This document shows, in pieces, positions 26,279 to 34,169 of a DNA stretch of 51,716 nucleotides (the stretch's first letter is position 1; each line of letters begins with the position of its first letter). The notes beneath the pieces are model-generated. The model saw only the letters and a program-made list of their open reading frames with translations, ran no database searches and had not been told where the DNA came from. The position numbers were made by a program, and so were the translations under genes. The DNA is taken from assembly GCA_014237855.1 (NCBI GenBank), contig JABACD010000031.1, positions 1 through 51,716 on the forward strand, given 5' to 3'. The DNA is from Planctomycetota bacterium. Lineage in GTDB: Bacteria > Planctomycetota > UBA1135 > GCA-002686595.

Positions 26279-27655
26279 ATGTCGGCACTAGAGAAAGGAA
26301 AGGTGGACGGAGAGGTCCAGGTCAGCCCCCGGGAGGTGCTGCGCCTGGCGGTCGAGGGGACCCAGCAGCACCTGCAGGAGACGATCAGTGAGCTCCATGA
26401 GGCTGACATAGCAGAAGGGATGCTCGACCTCTCTGACCGAGAGGCTTGGATCGTGTTCGAGTCCCTTGATGTTGAGCGCCGAGGGGAGGTCCTGTCGGAG
26501 GCTGAGGACTCCCTGCGAGAGCAGTTGCTAGAGCAGCTGACCCCCAGGCAGATAGCCGAGATCGTCAAGGGTATGGCGCCCGACGATGTGGTCGACCTCC
26601 TGGCGCTATCTAGCAGTGAGACCTCAGAGCGTGTGCTCCGAAACGTCGAACTAGAACGCGCTCAGGAGCTGCGTCGTCTGGCAGCCTTCGATCCTGACAC
26701 GGCAGGCGGCTTGATGACCACTGAGTTCCTGGTCGTCGAATTGGGCTCTCGGATTGGCGATGCCATCAAGCTGCTCAAGCATGGACTTGAGGAGGCGGAG
26801 GAGGGTCAGGGGCTGTTCGTCGTTGATGCCGGTGGCAAGCCGGTTGGTTACGTCCCTGACCGCGACCTTCTGCGCAACTCGATCCATGACACGGTCGATA
26901 GCGTGATGACCGACCCGATCCTGGTCCCGGTTGACATGGACCAGGAAGATGTCGCACACCAGATCGTCCACTACAGTGTGAATGAACTGGCGGTGGTCGA
27001 CAGTGCCGGGGTCATTGTTGGTGTGGTGTCCTCCGACGATGCACAGGAAGTGCTGGAGGATGAGGCCAACGAGGATATGCTTCGAATGGTCGGAACCTCG
27101 CCCGAGCTGCAGACGCGCCTATCCATCATTCGGAGGGTGAGGGCTCGCCTACCTCTTCAGGCTCTCACGGTCCTTGGTGGACTGGTGACGGCCTGGATTA
27201 TTTCTCAGGTTCTCGGCGAGACGAACAAGGATGCGGACCTTCTGCGCTTCATTCCTATCATCATCGGCTTGGCTGGGAATGTGGGAATTCAGGCTTCGAC
27301 GATCCTGGTGCGCGCCTTTGCCACTGGCGAGGTAGAGCCCGAACGAGAGGGGTCTGTGCTGGCATCCGAGACGATGGTCGGTCTCGTGATTGGGCTGCTT
27401 TGTGGGTTGGCGACTACCGGTGTTCTTCTAGGAACCGAGCAAGGAGAGGATTCCGAGCGGTTCGCTCTTGCGATTGGAGCTGCAATTGCCTCAGCGGTGA
27501 CCTGGGCCGCCTTCCTGGGGTGTGTTGTTCCAATGGTCTGCCGCAGGGTGGGAATTGACCCGGCTGTTGTAGCCGGGCCATTCCTGATCACGATCAGCGA
27601 CATCTCTGGTACAGCGCTGTACCTGGGGGTGGCAGGCTTGGTGGTGGGGGTATGA
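26279..27655 (+). CDS. mgtE: MgtE-type magnesium channel/transporter
   Basis: From the ATG at 26279 the protein is 458 residues, the normal MgtE length; the open frame continues back to 26132 into the divergent promoter region. The N-terminal superhelical domain (about 30-130) is followed by two CBS domains (V-M-T-D-P-I-L-V near 220) with their entry motif F-D-P-D-T-A-G-G-L-M-T-T-E-F, and a five-helix membrane domain beginning near residue 280. The pore signature P-I-I-I-G-L-A-G-N-V-G-I-Q-A-S-T and the C-terminal D-P-A-V-V-A-G-P-F-L-I-T-I-S-D match MgtE closely. It carries Mg2+ into the cell with gating by cytoplasmic Mg2+ at the CBS domains. The signal peptidase gene begins five bases after the stop. 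I looked for an M-box-like leader and saw none. Confidence 0.95.
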   Translation: MSALEKGKVDGEVQVSPREVLRLAVEGTQQHLQETISELHEADIAEGMLDLSDREAWIVFESLDVERRGEVLSEAEDSLREQLLEQLTPRQIAEIVKGMAPDDVVDLLALSSSETSERVLRNVELERAQELRRLAAFDPDTAGGLMTTEFLVVELGSRIGDAIKLLKHGLEEAEEGQGLFVVDAGGKPVGYVPDRDLLRNSIHDTVDSVMTDPILVPVDMDQEDVAHQIVHYSVNELAVVDSAGVIVGVVSSDDAQEVLEDEANEDMLRMVGTSPELQTRLSIIRRVRARLPLQALTVLGGLVTAWIISQVLGETNKDADLLRFIPIIIGLAGNVGIQASTILVRAFATGEVEPEREGSVLASETMVGLVIGLLCGLATTGVLLGTEQGEDSERFALAIGAAIASAVTWAAFLGCVVPMVCRRVGIDPAVVAGPFLITISDISGTALYLGVAGLVVGV

Positions 27656-27659
27656 TCGA

Positions 27660-28811
27660 ATGAAGAGGCTGCGCTCGGTCGGTTGGGGGCTGGTTGGACT
27701 AGCCTTTGTGCTGCTGGTCCTGCGCACCTTCTTCTTTGGGATCTACTGTGTCGATAGCAACTCGATGGAGCCGGCACTTCACGGTTCCGCGTCCGGAGGC
27801 GACTGCCTCCTGGTGGCTTATGACGATGGCAGAGACCTTCAGCGCTACGACATGGTCGTCATCATGTCCGAAGGGGAGCCGGAACCATTCGTGAAGCGAG
27901 TCGTTGGGTTGCCCGGCGATGCGATTGCCTTGCGTGGGGGAGACCTCTGGATCGACAGAGAGATTGCTTATCCCAAGCAGGCCCTTTCTCAGCCGGTCAC
28001 CATCTTTGACGATCAGCTCTCTGACATCGAGAGGGACTTTCGCCTGAGCCCCCTGTGGGAGAAGGTGGATCGGGGCTGGCGAGTGGACGCCTCCAAGGTG
28101 GATCCGGGGGCGAATGCTGGCCTGATGTTCATGCGCCTCGGCCTCAAGGACCATTACTTTGGCCATGAGGACCGCTTCGTCGAGGGCCAGGATGATGTGG
28201 GAGATGCTCTGATCGAGTGTTCGGTGGAGGTGGAGGTCCCGGGGCTTGTCATTCGTCTGGGCCTTGCGGAGATGGGGGACACTTTCGAGGCCCTCATCAG
28301 GACTGGCGAGGGCCCGACGGCAGAGCTGAGCTTGATCCGCAACAGTCCCACCGGCCGCGAAACCCTCCTCGAGTCATCCATTGGGTTCCCTCCCGGTCCC
28401 CGGGAGCTGCGGTTCGGAAACCTCAACAACCGAGTCTTCCTGTGGGTTGATGGAGAGCTGAAGGCCGAGGTGCCCTACCAAAGCAACCGCTTCCACGGTG
28501 CTGATGATGGTCATCAAGGGATCTCCATGCCTTTCGACCGGGTCTACCTGGGCGGGACCTCTGGTGTGGGGACTTTTCGTGGGATTCGAGTGTTGCGCGA
28601 CCTTCACTACACGCCCCGTGGCAGCTTTGCGCTCGACAGGGCAGTTCAGCTGGGGCCAGACGAGATCTTCGTTCTGGGAGACAACTCCCGAAATAGCGAA
28701 GATGGGCGTGATTGGGGGCCGACGCGCCTGGATCAGGTCATCGGGCGCCCTCTCGGGATCGTCTGGCCTCCGTCAAGAATCGGCTCTCTTGGGCCCCGGG
28801 GGCAGGAATAG
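27660..28811 (+). CDS. lepB: Signal peptidase I with ~200-residue internal insertion
   Basis: The 383-residue protein has an N-terminal membrane helix (about 5-28), the catalytic serine in V-D-S-N-S-M-E-P-A-L (Ser35), the general-base lysine in F-V-K-R-V-V-G-L-P-G-D (Lys79), and the C-terminal box E V-L-G-D-N-S-R-N-S-E-D-G-R-D-W-G-P-T at about 338-355. It would cleave signal peptides on the outer face of the inner membrane. Between Lys79 and box E, about residues 112-318, lies an inserted beta-rich domain with R-F-G-N-L-N-N-R-V-F-L-W-V-D-G-E-L, which looks like a LamG/concanavalin-type fold. The usual enzyme has far less here. The ATG follows the mgtE stop by four bases, so the two are cotranscribed. 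Confidence 0.9.
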   Translation: MKRLRSVGWGLVGLAFVLLVLRTFFFGIYCVDSNSMEPALHGSASGGDCLLVAYDDGRDLQRYDMVVIMSEGEPEPFVKRVVGLPGDAIALRGGDLWIDREIAYPKQALSQPVTIFDDQLSDIERDFRLSPLWEKVDRGWRVDASKVDPGANAGLMFMRLGLKDHYFGHEDRFVEGQDDVGDALIECSVEVEVPGLVIRLGLAEMGDTFEALIRTGEGPTAELSLIRNSPTGRETLLESSIGFPPGPRELRFGNLNNRVFLWVDGELKAEVPYQSNRFHGADDGHQGISMPFDRVYLGGTSGVGTFRGIRVLRDLHYTPRGSFALDRAVQLGPDEIFVLGDNSRNSEDGRDWGPTRLDQVIGRPLGIVWPPSRIGSLGPRGQE

Positions 28812-28936
28812 ACCCTCTCGAAGGGGCAGCGGGGCTGCGGCGAATGGATTGACGAACCCTGGCCGAATCCTCACACACAACCGAAACTCGAAGAGAGGTG
28901 ATCGGTTCAGCCTGGACCTCCGTAGACCTCCTCATC

Positions 28937-29545
28937 ATGGCAACAGACTACACAACCGACCGCGGCGTTCAGCTGATGCTGGCCTACCAGCAGGGCGAAG
29001 AAGCGGCTTTTGACCAGCTCGTGGAGGAGTATTCGGGCCAGGTCTTTGCGCTCCTGACCCGTTTCCTGGGCCAGCGACCAGGCAGGGAGGATCTGGTACA
29101 GGAGGTCTTCATGAGGGTTATCCGATCTCGAGATAGGTACGAGGCCAAGGCCCGCTTCTCCACCTGGCTGTATCGCATTGTCTTCAACATGGCCGTGAAC
29201 GAGACCCAGCGCTCCTCGAGAACAGGCTTTCTTTCTCTCGATCAACCGCTTGGTGATGACGCTGAGGGAGGTGGGCTGATCGAGGTCACCGACGGAAACG
29301 TGGAGAACCCCTCGGACGGAATGGAGCGCGACGATGTCGTTCTTGCAGTTCGGCAAGCAATTGCTGATCTCCCGGAACAGCAGCGGGCTGCGCTCATCCT
29401 TGCGAAGTATCACGAAACCCCCTACGTGGAGATTGCCGAGATCCTCGGCTCCTCCGAGAAGGCCATCAAGTCACTGATCCACCGTGCAAGGGAGACCCTG
29501 CGTCAATCCCTTGCGCCGCTTCTACACGAGGGAGGCATGGTTTGA
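28937..29545 (+). CDS. ECF RNA polymerase sigma factor
   Basis: The 202-residue product (ATG at 28937; the frame opens upstream at 28898) has sigma region 2 with A-F-D-Q-L-V-E-E-Y, D-L-V-Q-E-V-F-M-R-V and F-S-T-W-L-Y-R-I-V-F-N-M-A, and region 4 with L-P-E-Q-Q-R-A-A-L-I-L-A-K-Y-H-E-T-P-Y-V-E-I-A-E-I-L-G-S-S-E in pieces typical of ECF factors. The linker between the two is acidic. The next gene, its anti-sigma factor, starts inside its stop codon (TTGA overlap at 29542-29545), so sigma and antagonist are made in fixed ratio. I do not see a convincing self-recognised promoter upstream. Confidence 0.93.
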   Translation: MATDYTTDRGVQLMLAYQQGEEAAFDQLVEEYSGQVFALLTRFLGQRPGREDLVQEVFMRVIRSRDRYEAKARFSTWLYRIVFNMAVNETQRSSRTGFLSLDQPLGDDAEGGGLIEVTDGNVENPSDGMERDDVVLAVRQAIADLPEQQRAALILAKYHETPYVEIAEILGSSEKAIKSLIHRARETLRQSLAPLLHEGGMV

Positions 29546-30408
29546 ACCAATTCAACGAATTCCACCAAGGAACCGGCTGCCGAGAGTTCCGCGACAAGCT
29601 TTCCTGCGCCCTCGAGGGCAGGCCGCTACCGAAGCAGCTGTCATCACTTGCCTGGCACGAACACCTTGTTGCTTGCCCTTCGTGCCGGCTGCTTCTCGAG
29701 CGCGAGGAAGCTCTAGAGGTTCTGCTCGCAACGCTCCCGGAGCCAAAATTGCCCCCGGACCTCACCAGGCGACTGGTTGCCAGGCTCTCTGAGGAGGACG
29801 CAGGTAGCGAGCCAGGAGACGCCAGTGGTGTTGGGCTCGATGACCTGCTCGATGTCGCCGGCGCTCCTGTGCCCGCCGGGCTCGGAGCGCGTGTGCGTGC
29901 TGGCCTGCGGTCCGAGCTTGCTCTCGACGCGCTGCTCGACCTCGACAGCGAAGTCGTGGTACCCCCAGGCCTTTCCGCCGACATCCTGCGAGGACTCTCC
30001 GCTGAACGCCGACCCCCGGTGTCACGCCTGAGGTTGGTCAGGTCTGCACCGGCCTATGCCGCTGCTGCTGGTTTCCTTCTGGCTGCTGTGGCGATCTCCT
30101 TCTGGTCAGGAGCCTTCCGGGGTGAGGAGGCTGAAACGCCGAAGGGCTCCACCGAAGAGGTCGCTGTGCTGCAGACCGATGCGGCTCCGGGCGAGGCTCT
30201 CGGCGGGCCGGAAGACTCGCTCCTGGCAGTTCTGGATCTCATTGAGAATGACGAACTGTGGCTGGATACCCAGGACGGTGCGGAGCTTGCAGCTGGTGAA
30301 CTCGACCTTCACTTGCTGCTTTCCGACTCACTTGAAATGAGCGACGAGCTACTGCTGACCTACATCGAGGAAGACCTGGACGAGATCGAAACGCCCTCGG
30401 GGGGCTGA
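29542..30408 (+). CDS. Zinc-finger transmembrane anti-sigma factor
   Basis: The 288-residue product starts at TTG 29542. Near the N-terminus is the anti-sigma zinc motif H-L-V-A-C-P-S-C (H41-x3-C45-x2-C48), which binds the partner sigma factor in the cytoplasm. A linker with three units of the type P-x-x-L-x-x-R-[LV] (at about residues 71-78, 110-118 and 141-149) follows, then one membrane helix (about 170-187) and an acidic periplasmic tail of about 100 residues. The short periplasmic part lacks a recognisable sensor fold. It is coupled by overlap to the sigma gene and followed by the DUF3106 gene 24 bases on, so the three are probably one operon. Confidence 0.85.
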   Translation: MNQFNEFHQGTGCREFRDKLSCALEGRPLPKQLSSLAWHEHLVACPSCRLLLEREEALEVLLATLPEPKLPPDLTRRLVARLSEEDAGSEPGDASGVGLDDLLDVAGAPVPAGLGARVRAGLRSELALDALLDLDSEVVVPPGLSADILRGLSAERRPPVSRLRLVRSAPAYAAAAGFLLAAVAISFWSGAFRGEEAETPKGSTEEVAVLQTDAAPGEALGGPEDSLLAVLDLIENDELWLDTQDGAELAAGELDLHLLLSDSLEMSDELLLTYIEEDLDEIETPSGG

Positions 30409-30432
30409 TCTCCGAGAGTTCCCCTGAAATTC

Positions 30433-31557
30433 ATGGCTGTGCAGATTTCCCTTACCAAGTTCACTCTGATCTTCACCGGCTGGTTGGTGCTCTTTGGCGT
30501 CGCCCTGTCAGGTGCTGAGGCAGGGATTTGGGCTCAGGCGGCGAGCTCCGATGCCTCTGGTGTGCTCGACTCCCGAGATGCACGGGCGCGCTGGAACTCC
30601 TTGAGCCCGGATGAGAAGACCCGCTTGAGAAAACGATTCGAGCGGTTGGAGTCCATGAATGAGAGCGAGCGTGCCCAGCTGGTCGCACGTGCGAACAAGC
30701 TCAAGAGGCAAGAAGAACGCGTACTGAAGAGCCTCTCACCAGAGCACCGTCGGCGCCTGACGACGCAGCCGCCTTCCAAGCGTAAAGAGCTGCTGGCTGA
30801 GATGGTCGAGTCCGAGAGACGTGAGAGGGGTGTCCGGATTGAGTCCAAGCTGCCCAAGAAGACACGCGATTGGCTGCGCAACTCGCCGCCGGAGGAACGT
30901 GCCAAGCGTCTCGAGCGCTTTCGCGAGCTGACTCGGGAGCGAATCAGTGCGCTGGCCGTGGAAGGGCTCGCCAGGTCCCTTGGCTACGGCCCTGAGGAGG
31001 TAAGACGGCTTGAGCAATTACCTATCGAAGACCGCATGAAGACCGTCATGTTCTTGCGACGGAAGCTCGACACCAAGGAGCGGTCCGTGGGGGGAACTCT
31101 CAAGGCCTTTACCACGGAAATGTGGAGTGAACTGGAGGCCCTCACTCCTGAAGACTACTTCAACGAGGTCTTGAGGCTCCGACACGAGGGAGGCCTCAAG
31201 GGCTACACACCGTTCAACCAAGAAGAGCGCCGGGGTCTTCTTGATGCCAAGGCTCGTGACAGTGACCGTGAGCTGATTCGCGAGATGCGTCAGAGCTTGA
31301 AGACCAGGCCAGAGGAGTTCGTCGATCTCTCCGGGCTCAGCCAGGCCGAACGAAAGGGCGAAATCGCCAAGCGGCGCCGGCAGAGCCTGGTCAGGACGAT
31401 CCGCAGGTTCGAGGCGCTTGCAGAGGATGAGATCAAGGCGCTTGAAGAGCTCTCTGATGAGGAGTTCTTCCTGCGGGCTCGTACCCTGGCCAATGAATGG
31501 AGTGGCTCAGACCATCGACGAAAGAGGAAATCGAAGGGAGAGATGTCAGACAGGTAA
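30433..31557 (+). CDS. DUF3106-like exported helical protein
   Basis: The 374-residue protein starts with a signal peptide or anchor (L-T-K-F-T-L-I-F-T-G-W-L-V-L-F-G-V-A) and is otherwise almost entirely charged alpha helix. W-N-S-L-S-P-D-E-K-T-R-L-R-K-R-F-E-R-L at about residue 54 is the DUF3106 repeat, and related units recur (L-S-P-E-H-R-R-R-L, S-P-P-E-E-R-A-K-R-L-E-R-F). It sits at the end of a sigma/anti-sigma operon. By its extended, Arg/Glu-rich helical nature it resembles periplasmic adaptor or metal/stress sensors such as CpxP/Spy/ZraP, but sequence identity to those is not visible and the role is inference. It is followed by a terminator-like hairpin. Confidence 0.82.
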   Translation: MAVQISLTKFTLIFTGWLVLFGVALSGAEAGIWAQAASSDASGVLDSRDARARWNSLSPDEKTRLRKRFERLESMNESERAQLVARANKLKRQEERVLKSLSPEHRRRLTTQPPSKRKELLAEMVESERRERGVRIESKLPKKTRDWLRNSPPEERAKRLERFRELTRERISALAVEGLARSLGYGPEEVRRLEQLPIEDRMKTVMFLRRKLDTKERSVGGTLKAFTTEMWSELEALTPEDYFNEVLRLRHEGGLKGYTPFNQEERRGLLDAKARDSDRELIREMRQSLKTRPEEFVDLSGLSQAERKGEIAKRRRQSLVRTIRRFEALAEDEIKALEELSDEEFFLRARTLANEWSGSDHRRKRKSKGEMSDR

Positions 31558-31583
31558 GCTCCCCTCCAGGCCCTATAATTCAA

Positions 31584-31617
31584 GCGCTCGGCCCCCGATG
31601 GGGCCGGGCGCTTTCTT
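31584..31617 (+). terminator. 12-bp terminator-type hairpin overlapping the region just before mnmH
   Basis: GCGCTCGGCCCC (31584-31595) pairs with GGGGCCGGGCGC (31600-31611) with one T-G wobble and a CGAT loop, then TTTCTTC follows. It lies 27 bases after the DUF3106 stop and ends five to seven bases before the first possible mnmH ATG, so it can end the sigma operon transcript and would also block any ribosome site there. TATAAT stands at 31574-31579 but has no matching -35 box. Confidence 0.65.
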
Positions 31618-31618
31618 C

Positions 31619-32794
31619 ATGGAGCCCTCTATCCCGACAGAGCAGACCCCCTGGGCCGTTCCCATGGTTCGGGTATCAGATGTCCTTGCTGCGAGAGGAG
31701 CCTCGATAGTTGATCTGAGGACCCCCCTCGAGTTTGCGGCGGATCACCTGCCCGGTGCTGTCAATGTTCCGCTCTTCGATAACGCGGAGCGTGCTCTCAT
31801 CGGGACTCTCTACAAGCGCGCCTCGCCGGATGCGGCCTTCGACGAAGGCCGAAGATTGGTCATGGAGCGGATTGCAACGTTGATCGAGGAGCTCTCAGTT
31901 GTCGCGCAGCGTCCGGTTATCACGGGAGATCTCGCTTCTCATGTCGAACGCCTGACGAGTGGTGGGATCGCCGAGGTCAACCGTGCCCTGTCCTCGGAGG
32001 TTCGTGAAGGGGTGCCACCCGGATCGCTGGTGGTCCACTGCTGGCGGGGTGGGATGCGTTCGTCGAGCCTCGCCACCCTGCTGCGAGAATTGGGCTGGCA
32101 GGACGTCTATGTCCTGGCGGGGGGGTACAAGAGCTACCGCAGACACCTGCTCTCCGAGCTGGACGCATGGGTTTCGCCCCCGGCTCTCATCCTGCGTGGC
32201 TCGACGGGAGTCGGAAAGACGCTGGTCCTGAGAGAGATCGAACGCCGCCGTCCCGGTCTGACCCTGGACCTGGAAGGGCTCGCGGGCCACCGAAGCTCGA
32301 TCCTTGGAATGGTCGGGCTCGAGCCCTGCTCCCAAAAGGTCTTCGATAGCCGGCTCGCGGAGAGACTGAGGCAGGGCTTCCCGGGCAAGGTCGTCATCGA
32401 AGGCGAGAGCCGAAAAGTTGGAGACTCGATCGTTCCACCCAGTGTGTGGTCACCCTTGCAGGAGGGAACCCACCTCTACCTCGAGGCTCCCCGGGACTAT
32501 CGGGTCCAGGTGCTGATCGACGACTACCTCGCCAATGAGGGCAGTCGGGAAGAGCTGCGACTCCAGCTGCCTTTCATCGAGCGGCGGATGGGCCCCAAGA
32601 AATGGGAGGGGCGACTGGTTGAGTTGCTCGACGAGCGCAAGGAGAGAGAGCTCACCGAGATCTTGCTGGAGAGCTACTACGACCCGCTCTACGACCACTC
32701 AGAAAAGGGTCGAACCCCAGCGGCTCACTTCGACGCCAGCGATGTGGGGCGCGTGACAGGTGAGATCCTGGATTGGATCGATGCACGGTCGTGA
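31619..32794 (+). CDS. mnmH: tRNA 2-selenouridine synthase (MnmH/SelU)
   Basis: From ATG 31619 the protein has 391 residues; a later ATG at 31664 matches the family N-terminus better and escapes the hairpin, so the true start may be there. The N-terminal rhodanese domain has I-V-D-L-R-T-P-L-E-F and the catalytic cysteine in V-V-H-C-W-R-G-G-M-R-S (Cys141); the C-terminal P-loop domain has L-R-G-S-T-G-V-G-K-T at 192-201, followed by E-G-E-S-R-K-V-G-D, the characteristic SelU motif. It converts 2-thiouridine at the tRNA wobble position to 2-selenouridine, through a geranylated intermediate, using selenophosphate. This implies SelD elsewhere in the genome. It is convergent with the Fe-S protein gene, one base between stops. 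Confidence 0.93.
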   Translation: MEPSIPTEQTPWAVPMVRVSDVLAARGASIVDLRTPLEFAADHLPGAVNVPLFDNAERALIGTLYKRASPDAAFDEGRRLVMERIATLIEELSVVAQRPVITGDLASHVERLTSGGIAEVNRALSSEVREGVPPGSLVVHCWRGGMRSSSLATLLRELGWQDVYVLAGGYKSYRRHLLSELDAWVSPPALILRGSTGVGKTLVLREIERRRPGLTLDLEGLAGHRSSILGMVGLEPCSQKVFDSRLAERLRQGFPGKVVIEGESRKVGDSIVPPSVWSPLQEGTHLYLEAPRDYRVQVLIDDYLANEGSREELRLQLPFIERRMGPKKWEGRLVELLDERKERELTEILLESYYDPLYDHSEKGRTPAAHFDASDVGRVTGEILDWIDARS

Positions 32795-32795
32795 C

Positions 32796-34169
32796 CTACT
32801 CTCGCTCGAGATAGGTCGTACCGTTCTCAAGCTTCAACACACCACGTGGGCAGACTGCCGCGCAGACTCCACAACCGACACATGAGGCCCGCACGATGTT
32901 CTTACCTTCCTGTGCATAGGAGCGAACGTCGATACCCATCTCACAGTAGGTCGAGCAGTTACCGCAGGAGATGCACTGACCTCCATTGGTCGTGATTCGA
33001 AAACGAGAGAAAACCTTCTGCAGGATTCCTAGTATCGCGGCTTGTGGGCAGCCGAACCGGCACCACACCCTGCTGCCGAGTAGGGGGTAGAAGCCCACCC
33101 CGACGATGCCGGAGAAAACCGCCCCGATCAAGAAGCCGTACCAGTATCGCCCCTTCTCCGCGTAGCTCCCGATCAGTGAATTGCCGGTGAGGTGGTCGAT
33201 CCAAAGGAGCAGGGTTGTGAGAAGTACAAATCCGAGGACCGAGTAGATCGTCACCCGTTCGATCTTCCAGGCGCGGTCGGACTTGTCGGAGAGCTGGCGC
33301 CAGGGGTCGCCCAGGGTCTCTGCCAGACCACCGCAACCGCAGACCCACGAACAGTACCAGCGCTTGCCGTAGAAATAAGTAAGCACGGGCGTGGCAACCA
33401 AGGCCAGGAAGAGTGCATAGATCAAGAGGACAGGGCCGAGGCTGGCCTCTCCGTTCCACATGTCACTGACCTTGCTCGGCCAAAGGTAGTCCTGCTTGAG
33501 GGGCCAGATCCCGTTCAGCTCCATGTACGGCTGCTGAAGCTTGATGAAGAGGTTCGGGAGCAACCAGGCCAGGATGACCTGGAAAAAGACGACCGAGAGC
33601 GTGCGCAGCTTCTGGTAGCGGTTGTGGCGGTACTTCATCCACATGCGGACCGCGAACACGATCATGATCAGAGAGTAGAGCACACCGTAGAGAAACCACT
33701 GGGAGGCGGGATAGCCGGTCAGGAGTCGAGCGGGCGCATCGACGACACGTACGAGCCCCGAAGGGTCTCCATCGGGGTTGTGCCCCAGGACTTCCGGGTA
33801 CCAGTAGAGCGCAACGTAGAGTCCCGTCATCAACAGGCCAGCGATCCAGCCAAAGCTCCCTCGAGCTAGCAGGCCGTTGAAACGGATGCCGTCGTTACGA
33901 ATCCCCTCGGGGGTGTCCTTGTAAGCTGACCAGAAGTATCCCGAGCTGGCCGCAAGGAGCAGGCCAGGCCCGAGCAAGAAGCCGAGCCACGATCCGGCAG
34001 CCAATCGGCCCGAGATCTGAAACATCAGAATGCCCAGGCCAAGCAGGGAGAGAGTGGAGAACACCCCGTGCAGTGCCCCGTGCTTGTGCGGTGCCGCCGC
34101 AGCTTGGGGCTTGCCGAAGCCCTCGCCTTCCTCGTCGAAGTCGTAGTCGAACAACTCGATGTTGGTCAT
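32796..34169 (-). CDS. NapH/CcoG-like polyferredoxin membrane protein
   Basis: The 457-residue protein has about eight membrane helices and four groups of cysteines. C-S-W-V-C-G-C-G (Cys273, 277, 279) and C-R-F-G-C-P (Cys370, 374) form the NapH/NosR-type membrane-edge motif, and two ferredoxin sites follow: C-I-S-C-G-N-C-S-T-Y-C (399, 402, 405, 409) and C-V-G-C-G-V-C-A-A-V-C-P (430, 433, 436, 440). It would carry electrons between the membrane pool and a cytoplasmic donor or acceptor. Its start overlaps the stop of the FAD oxidoreductase gene (ATGA), so they are coupled and probably form a complex. The terminal electron partner is not in the window. Confidence 0.9.
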   Translation of the reverse strand: MTNIELFDYDFDEEGEGFGKPQAAAAPHKHGALHGVFSTLSLLGLGILMFQISGRLAAGSWLGFLLGPGLLLAASSGYFWSAYKDTPEGIRNDGIRFNGLLARGSFGWIAGLLMTGLYVALYWYPEVLGHNPDGDPSGLVRVVDAPARLLTGYPASQWFLYGVLYSLIMIVFAVRMWMKYRHNRYQKLRTLSVVFFQVILAWLLPNLFIKLQQPYMELNGIWPLKQDYLWPSKVSDMWNGEASLGPVLLIYALFLALVATPVLTYFYGKRWYCSWVCGCGGLAETLGDPWRQLSDKSDRAWKIERVTIYSVLGFVLLTTLLLWIDHLTGNSLIGSYAEKGRYWYGFLIGAVFSGIVGVGFYPLLGSRVWCRFGCPQAAILGILQKVFSRFRITTNGGQCISCGNCSTYCEMGIDVRSYAQEGKNIVRASCVGCGVCAAVCPRGVLKLENGTTYLERE

